Assembly (NCBI GenBank): GCA_045599365.1
Contig: JAZRVS010000164.1
Span: 1-18,660 of the forward strand
Source of the DNA: UBA1715 sp045599365
GTDB lineage: Bacteria > Bacteroidota > Bacteroidia > Bacteroidales > UBA1715
Direction: 5' to 3'
DNA length: 18,660 nucleotides
In this document: piece by piece, positions 7,656 through 15,625 of the stretch
Position numbering within the stretch: position 1 is the stretch's first letter
Layout: the number at the start of each line of letters is the position of its first letter
Made by a program: the position numbers and the translations under genes
Notes under the pieces: model-generated
Database searches by the model: none
Seen by the model: only the letters and a program-made list of their open reading frames with translations
Told to the model about the DNA's origin: nothing

Positions 7656-9752
7656 TTATTCTTCGTAAATTATTTCAAAATGTTGATTTAACACTCCAAT
7701 TACACGAAATTCAGTCCTTCTATTTTTTGCTCTTCCCTCTGGATTATCACTCCCATCATCATTTTCATTTGGCGCAATTGGTTTCGTTTCCCCATACCCT
7801 TTTGCACGAAGACGTTCTTTCTGTATTCCATTCACAATCAAGAAATTAACTACACTTTCTGCGCGTTTTTGAGACAATTTTAAATTATAATTATCATTAC
7901 CTTTACTATCCGTATGACTACCTATTTCAACTACAATTTGTGGATATTCTTTCATTATTGTCAACAATGTTCGGGTAATAGTTCTTTTTGCCTCCATTGT
8001 TAGATTTGATTTATCAAATTCGTAATAAATATTTTTTATCACAAAAATGTCGTGAGGTATATAATCAACTCCAACGTCTTCAACATACAAAGTATCAGAA
8101 AATGTCATTCCTTGCGTAGAAATCATTCTCTCTGGTGGTGTATATTTACTACTTTCATACTGTAATACATAATCCTTATTTTCTTGCAAATCAAAAAAAT
8201 ACTGTCCATTTTCATCTGTAGTATCAACTGAAATAAAGATTTTCTCTTTATTCTCATCCAGCATAAACAAAGACACGACAACTCCCTCAACGTAATCTGT
8301 TGTTGTATCAACTTGTATTCCCGACATCTGTTCTACATCGTCTTGTAATGCTTTCTTTATAATGTCATTGGGTTTCAAGTACACCTTCCCTTCTACACCA
8401 ATAGCGAGTTTATCGACATACTTAAATGAAAAAATATCGTCACAACATGTTGACGCATTTTTATCAGACTGTCGATTTGAAGCGAAAAAGCCATCAATAT
8501 TATTAGGACTTACAGAATAATACATATCGTCAAACCCAGAATTAATTGGACCTCCAAGATTTTCAATAGATGTCCATTTCGCCAATTCTCCTATTGCTCT
8601 ATACACATCAAATTCTCCTAACCCGACCAATCCATTTGAACTAAAATAGAGCGTTTTATCTTGATTTTGATAAAATGGAGTTACCTCATCGGCAGTTGTA
8701 TTGATTCGATTACCACAGTTCTTGGGATTACCCCATTTATGTGTTTTTGAATCGTACACGCTATACCAAATATCCATTCCACCTCTTCCTTCGGGCCGAT
8801 TACTTGAAAAATACAACACAGTATTTCCAGTTTTAGAATCGATGCCCACTGCTGGTTGCGTATTAGTTGTTTTTTTTAGATTTATATTATCTGGCAATGC
8901 CAACGATTGTGTCCAATGCCCCCTTTCGTTGGTACTTACGTAGATTTTACATAATGTTTCATATTTCCAATTTTGCTCACAACGAGTAAAAAAGAATTGT
9001 TTCTTATCAGGAGAAAAAGCGCCATTTCCACAATGCTTATTTTCTTGATTAAAATCGCCTTCTAACCATTCATTCTCAAACTGCCAATCACCTTTTCGTT
9101 TTTTCCCTACATAAAATTGTCGATATGGCATATCTGGATTTTGTTCATCTGTTACAACGAACAATGCCGTATCTGTTCTCATAGATGAAAACAATAATGT
9201 TGTATCATTCAAAAAAATTGGAGCAAACTCAACTGAAAGTTTATTTATAGTAGAATTCAATCGTTTAATTTCTGCAGCATCAGAAGAATCTATCAAATAG
9301 GCTGCAGAATCACACGAAGCAATCTGATTTGCAGCAAGTCGTTTATAGTCAACATCATATCCTCCTTTATAAGATTGTTTAAATTGAGTAAAACATTTTT
9401 TTGCATCAGCATAGTAACCATAAATTTTCAACATTTCGGCATAGTGATACAACGCAAGAAGATTTTTTTTATCTTGTTTATATGCTTTATCGTAATACGT
9501 TGCAGCCTGAACATATTCACGTGATGCGCGATAGCATTCTGCCAACTGAAACATAACATCGGCATCTTTCTTTTTGTCACAATACATTTTATAAAAATCG
9601 CGAGCAGAATAAATATCCCCTATTTCTAAAGCATTATCACCCAATGCTTTCAGCCGTTTCGGTGAATAGTCTGAACAATTTTGAGAATAAGCCAATAGAC
9701 TCACAAAATAGAAACAAAAAAAGATAACTATACTTTTTATATTCGCTCGCAT
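7656..9752 (-). CDS. PorE-like OmpA-family protein (TPR, beta-propeller, regulatory-like domain, OmpA C-domain), copy 1
   Basis: This is a 698-residue exported protein with the same domain order as the 5420-7588 product. A signal peptide ends near AYSQ (about residue 24). TPR-like helices span about 28-135. Beta-propeller blades run to about 440 (SPDKKQFFFTR, YFSSNRPEGRGG, YFSSNGLVGLGEFD) and end at a CCDDIF motif. A regulatory-like domain covers about 450-570. The OmpA-type domain covers about 580-690, with SHTDSKG near 613, LSQKRA and NRRTEFRVIG. The Asp and Arg expected to hold diaminopimelate are in place. Its start overlaps the end of the PorP/SprF-like gene by 16 bp, which suggests translational coupling and a joint function. 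By analogy it is a periplasmic, peptidoglycan-binding partner of the outer-membrane protein. No terminator follows it. Confidence 0.9.
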   Translation of the reverse strand: MRANIKSIVIFFCFYFVSLLAYSQNCSDYSPKRLKALGDNALEIGDIYSARDFYKMYCDKKKDADVMFQLAECYRASREYVQAATYYDKAYKQDKKNLLALYHYAEMLKIYGYYADAKKCFTQFKQSYKGGYDVDYKRLAANQIASCDSAAYLIDSSDAAEIKRLNSTINKLSVEFAPIFLNDTTLLFSSMRTDTALFVVTDEQNPDMPYRQFYVGKKRKGDWQFENEWLEGDFNQENKHCGNGAFSPDKKQFFFTRCEQNWKYETLCKIYVSTNERGHWTQSLALPDNINLKKTTNTQPAVGIDSKTGNTVLYFSSNRPEGRGGMDIWYSVYDSKTHKWGNPKNCGNRINTTADEVTPFYQNQDKTLYFSSNGLVGLGEFDVYRAIGELAKWTSIENLGGPINSGFDDMYYSVSPNNIDGFFASNRQSDKNASTCCDDIFSFKYVDKLAIGVEGKVYLKPNDIIKKALQDDVEQMSGIQVDTTTDYVEGVVVSLFMLDENKEKIFISVDTTDENGQYFFDLQENKDYVLQYESSKYTPPERMISTQGMTFSDTLYVEDVGVDYIPHDIFVIKNIYYEFDKSNLTMEAKRTITRTLLTIMKEYPQIVVEIGSHTDSKGNDNYNLKLSQKRAESVVNFLIVNGIQKERLRAKGYGETKPIAPNENDDGSDNPEGRAKNRRTEFRVIGVLNQHFEIIYEE

Positions 9753-10786
9753 GGAATCTTAACTTTTGTACTTTTCCAACTTGGTGATAAATATGTTACA
9801 GATAGTTCTAATGCACCCCTAAAATCCGTTGCTTGACGCAAAGATGACACATTTACATCGTAACTCAAGCCAAAATCAAAACGTTTGTATTTTGCACCTA
9901 CAGTAATAATTGATGCATCAAAATTCTTTGACCATCCATAGCGGAATAATGGTCCTCCATACAAAATTGTTGATTCATTTAATTCGTAATCAACTAATGC
10001 GCCAAGCAAAAAACACGTCGCCTTTTCCTGCATCATGTATACAATTTTAGGCTGAATATCCAAGCGATTGTTGAGAACGACTGTTCCTCCAAATTGAATT
10101 GCTGTACGCAGATTTTGTTTCGTTGACTCTAATTCCACTCCATTTAGCGATTCATACGGTGTATTTATATTAAATAAACTAACTCCTGCTTCTGCTATAT
10201 AATTGTATGTCAACCGTTTACTCCACATTACACCAGCATTTATTGCCATGTGAAACAACGGATCACTGTCTATTTCTCCAGTTTCATAATTTCTATTAAA
10301 AACACTATTTCCACCTAAATCAAATTGTTGATCGTACGTATAATCAAGTGTTTTTGTGTTCTTATAAACCAAGCCAAGCTGAACACCTCCAGAAAGAGAA
10401 TGCCCATTGATGTGCAACGCAAATGCTCCCGAAACTAATACTTTATCAACCTCTAAACCTACATATCCAGATTCATCACGAATTGCCTGAATACCAATTC
10501 CATAGGTATGATCATACAAATGGAATTGCTTTTCTGCACTAAAACTTATCGTTTGAAAAGGTTTTCTATCTATTGCTCGCCACTGATCCCGAAACATACA
10601 ATTCACTCGCACATTGCCATTATACCACGCCGTTTGTGCGGGATTTATGGCTAAAGGATTTGCATAAAATTGAGAAAAGTGAACTTCTTGAGCAAAAGTA
10701 TATCTCGACACAAAACAAAAAAAGATAAACACAAGCAGTTTATAATTCAATCTTCGCGTATATATTTGAATGTGTGTATTATACAT
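9737..10786 (-). CDS. PorP/SprF-family type IX secretion outer-membrane protein
   Basis: This is a 349-residue protein. A long basic N-region and hydrophobic stretch form a signal peptide ending near YTFAQ (about residue 33). The family signature follows at once: E-V-H-F-S-Q-F-Y-A-N-P-L-A-I-N-P-A. The rest alternates polar and hydrophobic residues like an outer-membrane beta-barrel (for example SGGVQLGLVY, ITVGAKYKRFDFGLSYD). P. gingivalis PorP and F. johnsoniae SprF are the reference members; they handle export or surface attachment of particular T9SS cargo, especially large adhesins with type B sorting domains. Many Bacteroidota carry several paralogues, each near its cargo or an OmpA partner. 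Here it heads a three-gene group with two PorE-like genes. Whether it serves the adhesin at 1-2767 is inference. Confidence 0.9.
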   Translation of the reverse strand: MYNTHIQIYTRRLNYKLLVFIFFCFVSRYTFAQEVHFSQFYANPLAINPAQTAWYNGNVRVNCMFRDQWRAIDRKPFQTISFSAEKQFHLYDHTYGIGIQAIRDESGYVGLEVDKVLVSGAFALHINGHSLSGGVQLGLVYKNTKTLDYTYDQQFDLGGNSVFNRNYETGEIDSDPLFHMAINAGVMWSKRLTYNYIAEAGVSLFNINTPYESLNGVELESTKQNLRTAIQFGGTVVLNNRLDIQPKIVYMMQEKATCFLLGALVDYELNESTILYGGPLFRYGWSKNFDASIITVGAKYKRFDFGLSYDVNVSSLRQATDFRGALELSVTYLSPSWKSTKVKIPCERI

Positions 10787-10876
10787 AAATGGGATAGTCC
10801 CTTTATCAGTATCTACTAAAATCTACAAAAAACTACTTCCACGAAATAGTTTTAAAAGAACGAATATTTACGAAAA
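10787..10876. other. Leader region of the PorP/SprF-like gene
   Basis: About 90 bp of AT-rich sequence lie between the terminator of the GGGtGRT operon and the PorP/SprF-like start. A promoter is expected here. I found only imperfect matches on the minus strand (for example TAGATTTT), without a correctly spaced TTG, so none is called. Confidence 0.3.
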
Positions 10877-10906
10877 GAAAAGGTTGTCTAAATTGACAAC
10901 CTTTTC
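10877..10906 (-). terminator. Rho-independent terminator of the NifU-like/GGGtGRT operon
   Basis: A perfect 12-bp stem (10877-10888 with 10895-10906) has a 6-nt loop and is followed on the minus strand by a short T run. It begins 22 bp after the stop codon of the GGGtGRT gene and isolates this operon from the PorP/SprF gene group. Confidence 0.88.
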
Positions 10907-10927
10907 ATCGTATACGGATTGAAATTA

Positions 10928-11947
10928 TTATTTCAAAGCTGTTGCAACGTCAACTGCACAAGCAACTGTACAACCAACCATTGGGTTATTACCAATTCCT
11001 AAGAATCCCATCATTTCAACGTGAGCTGGAACTGAAGAAGATCCTGCGAATTGAGCATCAGAGTGCATACGACCCATTGTATCAGTCATACCGTATGATG
11101 CAGGTCCTGCAGCCATATTATCTGGGTGCAATGTACGACCTGTTCCACCACCTGAAGCAACCGAGAAATAAGGTTTGCCTGCTAATACTCTTTCTTTCTT
11201 GTAAGTACCAGCAACTGGGTGTTGGAAACGAGTTGGGTTAGTTGAGTTACCTGTAATAGAAACATCAACACCTTCTTTCCACATAATAGCAACACCTTCG
11301 CGAACGTCATCAGCACCATAGCAGTTAACTTTTGCACGTGGACCTTCGCTATAAGCAACTCTCTTAACTTCTTTTACTTCACCAGTGTAGTAATCGAATT
11401 GAGTTTGTACGTATGTAAAACCATTGATACGGCTGATGATTTGAGCAGCGTCTTTACCAAGACCATTCAAAATAACACGTAGAGGTTCTTTACGTACTTT
11501 GTCGGCTTTAGCAGCGATTTTGATTGCACCTTCAGCAGCAGCAAATGATTCGTGACCAGCCAAGAAAGCGAAACATTTAGTTTCTTCACTCAACAAACGA
11601 GCAGCCAAATTACCATGACCCAAACCAACTTTACGGTCATCAGCAACTGAACCAGGGATACAGAATGCTTGCAAACCAATACCGATATTTTCAGCAGCTT
11701 TTACTGCACTTTTATCACCTGTTTTTTCTGCATCTTTAATTGCGATAGCACAACCAGCTACGTATGCCCATTTTGCATTTTCGAAACAAATTGGTTGAGT
11801 TTCTTCACAAGCTTTATAAGGATCGATGCCATATTTTTCGCAGATTGCGTTTGCTTCAGCCAAATCTTTGATTCCGTAAGCGTTCAATGCTGCATTAACT
11901 TGTTTTTCACGACGGTCTTGAGACTCGTATTTTACTTCTCTTATCAT
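10928..11947 (-). CDS. GGGtGRT family protein (function unknown)
   Basis: This 339-residue soluble protein has no signal peptide or membrane segment. It carries the motif that names its family: G-G-G-T-G-R-T at residues 266-272, followed by LHPDN. Other conserved-looking blocks are GLGHGNLAARLL, FLAGHESFAAAEG, SITGNSTNPTRFQHP and a glycine/cysteine-rich end (GFLGIGNNPMVGCTVACAVD). The GGGtGRT family is found mainly in anaerobic bacteria, typically beside a NifU-like gene as here, and its biochemical role is not established to my knowledge. Its start lies 11 bp after the NifU-like stop and has a textbook Shine-Dalgarno. Codons are strongly biased to CGT, GGT, AAC, TTC and TAC, unlike the AT-ending codons of its neighbours, so it is probably abundant. 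A tie to Fe-S clusters is inferred from the partner only. Confidence 0.93.
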   Translation of the reverse strand: MIREVKYESQDRREKQVNAALNAYGIKDLAEANAICEKYGIDPYKACEETQPICFENAKWAYVAGCAIAIKDAEKTGDKSAVKAAENIGIGLQAFCIPGSVADDRKVGLGHGNLAARLLSEETKCFAFLAGHESFAAAEGAIKIAAKADKVRKEPLRVILNGLGKDAAQIISRINGFTYVQTQFDYYTGEVKEVKRVAYSEGPRAKVNCYGADDVREGVAIMWKEGVDVSITGNSTNPTRFQHPVAGTYKKERVLAGKPYFSVASGGGTGRTLHPDNMAAGPASYGMTDTMGRMHSDAQFAGSSSVPAHVEMMGFLGIGNNPMVGCTVACAVDVATALK

Positions 11948-11952
11948 AATGC

Positions 11953-11960
11953 TTCCTCCT
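11953..11960 (-). promoter_or_regulatory. Strong Shine-Dalgarno of the GGGtGRT gene
   Basis: AGGAGGAA on the minus strand ends 5 nt before the ATG at 11945-11947 and overlaps the stop codon of the NifU-like gene. Such a perfect site is unusual among the genes in this window. It suggests coupled, efficient translation and confirms the start. Confidence 0.8.
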
Positions 11961-12660
11961 ATTCTTTACGTGGATCAATAGATTTTACAGCACCTTGTTC
12001 AGCAGTAACACGACCATAAGTACCAGTTACTTTCTTCAATGCTTCGTTAGCATCAGTGCCTTTTTTGATTTCTTCCATGAATTTACCAAGGTGAACGAAT
12101 TCATATCCGCAAACTTGGTCATCTTTGTCCATGAAAATTTTGTTAATATAACCTTCAGCCATTTCAAGGTAACGAACACCTTTTTCTTTTGTTCCGTACA
12201 AAGTACCTACTTGGCTACGTAGTCCTTTACCAAGGTCTTCCAAACCCGCACCTACAACCAAACCGCCTTCAGAGAAAGCTGATTGTGTACGACCATACAC
12301 GATTTGCAAAAACAATTCACGCATTGCAGTATTGATAGCGTCGCATACTAAGTCAGTATTCAAAGCTTCCAACAATGTTTTGCCTTGAAGGATTTCAGCA
12401 GCCATTGCAGCTGAGTGAGTCATACCTGAGCAACCAATTGTTTCAACAAGAGCTTCAACAATAACGCCTTCTTTTACGTTCAAAGACAATTTACAAGCTC
12501 CTTGTTGTGGAGCGCACCATCCAATACCATGAGTAAAACCAGAGATATCTTTTATTTCTGTAGCCTTAACCCACTTTCCTTCTTCAGGAATTGGAGCTGG
12601 TCCGTGTTTTGGACCTTTTTGTACAACGCACATGTGTTGTACTTCGTTAGAATAAACCAT
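11959..12660 (-). CDS. NifU/IscU-like iron-sulfur cluster assembly scaffold-type protein
   Basis: This 233-residue cytosolic protein has an N-terminal half that resembles the NifU_N/IscU fold. The IGCSGMTHSAAMAAEILQGK stretch (Cys77) corresponds to the scaffold motif GCGxAIASxSxxTExxKGKT. Cys49/Cys56 and Cys106 stand roughly where the other scaffold ligands occur. The C-terminal part, about residues 135-233, is an extension not found in ordinary IscU. Proteins of this kind typically sit next to GGGtGRT genes and are annotated as Fe-S scaffold proteins; whether they build clusters for general use or for their partner is unknown. No cysteine desulfurase or other isc/suf/nif gene is nearby, which argues for a dedicated role. 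Codon use suggests high expression. The ATG at 12658-12660 is preferred because a second Met at residue 10 would lose the start region usual for the family. Confidence 0.88.
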   Translation of the reverse strand: MVYSNEVQHMCVVQKGPKHGPAPIPEEGKWVKATEIKDISGFTHGIGWCAPQQGACKLSLNVKEGVIVEALVETIGCSGMTHSAAMAAEILQGKTLLEALNTDLVCDAINTAMRELFLQIVYGRTQSAFSEGGLVVGAGLEDLGKGLRSQVGTLYGTKEKGVRYLEMAEGYINKIFMDKDDQVCGYEFVHLGKFMEEIKKGTDANEALKKVTGTYGRVTAEQGAVKSIDPRKE

Positions 12661-12859
12661 ATTAAATCTGTTTAAATTATACTTGAATTCATTAAGCGAA
12701 CAAATTTATAAAAAATGTATGAATTACTTTAGAATTTACTTTTATTTTTTTTGGGACAGTCTTGTCAATTCGTAATTCTTAAGAAAGACGCAATAAATCG
12801 CCATCTCTACACTACATCTTTAGAATTTCTCTTAATTCTTATTTCTTAATTCTTAACTC
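12661..12859. other. Gap between polA and the NifU-like gene, with TAATTCTTA repeats
   Basis: About 200 bp without a gene. Next to the polA stop are two direct copies of cttaattctta (12831-12841 and 12845-12855), with a third partial copy, taattctta, near 12773-12781. A small palindrome, gaca-gtct-tgtc, occurs near 12755-12766. No GC-rich hairpin with a T tract is present, so no terminator for polA is called. The right side of the window's next operon begins at the -7 element at 12701-12708. Confidence 0.45.
12701..12708 (-). promoter_or_regulatory. Probable -7 element of the NifU-like/GGGtGRT operon
   Basis: TAAATTTG on the minus strand fits TAnnTTTG exactly and lies about 40 bp before the ATG. 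No TTG is found 19-21 nt further upstream, so the -33 element is poor or absent. This is the best candidate in a gap that must hold a promoter if the operon is independent of polA. Confidence 0.5.
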
Positions 12860-15619
12860 CTAATGTGCTTCTAACCAATTTTTCCCCACGCCCATTTCAG
12901 CAATTAGAGGAACTTTCAATGAAACAGCATTTTGCATCTCATTAGAAACAATTTGTTTCATCGTTTCCAATTCTTCTGGATACACATCAAAATTCAATTC
13001 ATCGTGAACCTGCAAAATCATTTTACTTTTCAATTTCATTGATACCATCTTTTCGTGAATACGAATCATCGCAATCTTAATAATATCGGCTGCGGTACCT
13101 TGAATTGGGGCATTTATAGCATTTCGTTCTGCTACCCCACGTATTGTCGCATTTTGTGAATTAATATCTGGCGTATAACGACGTCTATGGAACATAGTTT
13201 CGACATATCCTTTCTCCCGAGCAGAGTGAATGTAGGAATCCATTAAAGCCTTTACTTTTGGATAATTTTGGTAGTAACTATCTATCAATTCTTGAGCCTC
13301 TTTCCGAGGAATATCCAATGTTTGAGACAAACCAAAAGCAGTTGTTCCATACGAAATAGCAAAATTTGCAGATTTAGCTTTTCGACGCTGATCCGAAGTT
13401 ACCTCTGAAATAGGTAAGCCATAAATTTTTGCAGCTGTTGCAGCGTGAATATCCTCTCCATTTTTAAATGCTGCTATAAAATGCTCATCTTCAGAAAAAT
13501 GAGCAATTATTCGGAGTTCTATTTGTGAGTAATCAGCCGACAAAAAACAATTATCAGGTTGTGATGGAATAAATACCTTTCGGATTTCTCGCCCCATTGG
13601 TGTACGAACAGGTATGTTTTGCAAATTTGGATTCGTTGAACTCAAACGACCCGTTGCAACAACCGCTTGATTAAATGTTGCATGAATATTTCCTGTACGA
13701 GAATTCACCAGCAACGGAAAACTATCAATGTACGTTGACAATAATTTTTTCATCTCGCGAAATTCCAATATTAATGGAACTATTGGATGAGCATTTTTTA
13801 GTTTATCAAGCACTTCTTCTCCAGTAGCATATTGTTTCGTTTTTGTCTTTTTTGCCTTCTCTGTTATCTCTAATTTGTCAAATAAAATTTCTCCTAATTG
13901 TTTTGGAGAACCGACATTGAAGCGTTCTCCCGCATATCCATAAATTTGTTCTTCAATTTTTGAAACAGCAGAAGAAATTGTCTTTGAGGATTCTTGTAAA
14001 GCATTCGAGTCTATACGAACACCTGACATTTCCATATCACTCAACACCGCGGCAAGTGGACATTCAATAGATGCAAATAGTTCATATTGATTAAAGTCTT
14101 GTAAGTTTTTTTCAAGAATTGGCATCAACTGTAACGCAATTGAAACTTGTTCTCCAAGGTAATTTTTCATTTGTTCCATTGTCAATTCCGAGAACGAAAA
14201 TTGTCCCACTTTTTTCCCGACAATATCTTCTATTCTACACAATTCCACATCTAAAAATTGACGAGCAATGGACGTAAGAGAATGACTTGCCTCTGGTTGT
14301 AAAATATAATGAGCAAGCATAACATCCAGTATTTTTCCACCTATTGAAACACCATATTTTGAAAGAATTGAAATGGAATACTTTGCATCATACGTTATTT
14401 TCGTATTACAACTCGCAAATATTGGTTTGATTTTATCTATATAATTTTGAACCTCCAGATTATTTGCTGGGAATGGTAAATAAAACGACTCATTGTTAGA
14501 CCATGAAAATGCGATTCCAACCAATTTTGCATCAACAGTTTCAGACGAGTCTCCACGTAACGCAAAAGAAAACGTCAATTGCTTAGATACAATTTTTACA
14601 AATGAATCCAAATCTGTAACTAATTTGTAACGATATGAATTTTGTATCGTTGACTGCTGAACAATATTTTTTTCTGGTTGCGCAAATAAGTCTAATTGTG
14701 AAGATACGCTAGGTTTAGCGACAGGTTTGATTACCTTTTGTGGTTCAACTTTTGTTTGCAACATTTTTTGTACTAATCCAAAAAATTCTAATTCTTTGAA
14801 TTTTGCTTGTAACAATTCGTTATTATAATTTTCTTTTTCAAAATTATAATCATTGAAAGAGATAGGGACCTCCGTACAAATAGTTGCAAGTCGTTTAGAC
14901 AAAAGCACTTGCTCCTTTGCATTTTCAATCTTTTCCTTTTGTTTCCCTTTCAATTGCTCAATATGTTCATACATACCTTCAATACTATCGAATTGAGCAA
15001 TCAGCTGCTTTGCCGTTTTTTCTCCAACACCAGGTGCACCAGGAATATTATCGGAACTATCTCCCCAAAGTCCAAGCAAATCAATAACTTGTTCTGGACG
15101 TTTAACACTAAACTTCTCAGCTACTTGTTGTGGTCCCATGATGTCAATTCCCGTATGACCAAGTCGATACATATAAATTTTGTCTTCTACGAGTTGAGCA
15201 TAATCCTTATCGGGTGTTACCATATAAACCATAAATCCTTCGCGCGCGGCTTGCTTAGACAATGTTCCTATCACATCATCGGCCTCATAACCCTCTATTT
15301 GTATTACAGGGATATTCATTGCTTGTACAATTTCTATCACTTCTGGAATAGCCGCTTTCAAATCTTCTGGAGATGCCTGACGATTTGCTTTATAGGCTTC
15401 ATACATTTCGTGACGGAATGTTTTTCCTTTTGGATCAAAAACGACTCCAATATGCGTAGGTTTTTGCTTCGTAATTAAATCATTAAGCGTATTAACAAAG
15501 CCGAAAATAGCCGATGTATTTACGCCTTTGGTATTGATTCGAGGTGCATTAATAAACGCATAATACGAACGATACAATATTGCGTGTCCGTCAATCAAAA
15601 AAAGTTGCTTTTCTTCCAT
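12860..15619 (-). CDS. polA: DNA polymerase I (proofreading site degenerate)
   Basis: This 919-residue, three-domain enzyme is used in Okazaki fragment maturation and excision repair. Residues 1 to about 290 are the 5' nuclease (FLIDGHAILYRSYYAF start, GYEADDVIG, GDSSDNIPGAPGVGEKTA). About 335-520 is the 3'-5' exonuclease-like domain, and about 540-919 the polymerase. The polymerase motifs are intact: motif A DYSQIELR from Asp696; motif B with Arg745, Lys749, Phe753 and Tyr757; motif C VHDEL with Asp873/Glu874. In the exonuclease domain the residues aligning with E. coli Asp355, Glu357, Asp424 and Asp501 are Ala353, Arg355, Ser415 and Gln491, so proofreading should be absent although the fold is kept. 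Length is normal for the family. It is the third gene of an operon, 6 bp after the TPR gene. Confidence 0.97.
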   Translation of the reverse strand: MEEKQLFLIDGHAILYRSYYAFINAPRINTKGVNTSAIFGFVNTLNDLITKQKPTHIGVVFDPKGKTFRHEMYEAYKANRQASPEDLKAAIPEVIEIVQAMNIPVIQIEGYEADDVIGTLSKQAAREGFMVYMVTPDKDYAQLVEDKIYMYRLGHTGIDIMGPQQVAEKFSVKRPEQVIDLLGLWGDSSDNIPGAPGVGEKTAKQLIAQFDSIEGMYEHIEQLKGKQKEKIENAKEQVLLSKRLATICTEVPISFNDYNFEKENYNNELLQAKFKELEFFGLVQKMLQTKVEPQKVIKPVAKPSVSSQLDLFAQPEKNIVQQSTIQNSYRYKLVTDLDSFVKIVSKQLTFSFALRGDSSETVDAKLVGIAFSWSNNESFYLPFPANNLEVQNYIDKIKPIFASCNTKITYDAKYSISILSKYGVSIGGKILDVMLAHYILQPEASHSLTSIARQFLDVELCRIEDIVGKKVGQFSFSELTMEQMKNYLGEQVSIALQLMPILEKNLQDFNQYELFASIECPLAAVLSDMEMSGVRIDSNALQESSKTISSAVSKIEEQIYGYAGERFNVGSPKQLGEILFDKLEITEKAKKTKTKQYATGEEVLDKLKNAHPIVPLILEFREMKKLLSTYIDSFPLLVNSRTGNIHATFNQAVVATGRLSSTNPNLQNIPVRTPMGREIRKVFIPSQPDNCFLSADYSQIELRIIAHFSEDEHFIAAFKNGEDIHAATAAKIYGLPISEVTSDQRRKAKSANFAISYGTTAFGLSQTLDIPRKEAQELIDSYYQNYPKVKALMDSYIHSAREKGYVETMFHRRRYTPDINSQNATIRGVAERNAINAPIQGTAADIIKIAMIRIHEKMVSMKLKSKMILQVHDELNFDVYPEELETMKQIVSNEMQNAVSLKVPLIAEMGVGKNWLEAH

Positions 15620-15625
15620 AGCAAA

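Noticed and set aside
7656..9752. Lipoprotein status for the first PorE-like protein, since a Cys lies just after the signal peptide (SQNC)
   Set aside because: The residues before the Cys do not form a lipobox, and AYS-Q fits an ordinary signal peptidase I site better.
11669..12222. Plus-strand frames of 75 and 116 codons
   Set aside because: Antisense shadows of the NifU-like and GGGtGRT genes, rich in Phe, Ser and Cys with no domain pattern.
14909..15478. Plus-strand frame of 189 codons
   Set aside because: It is antisense to the 5' nuclease domain of polA, whose motifs are conserved. The product is a Phe/Leu/Ile-rich string typical of the reverse of an AT-rich gene.
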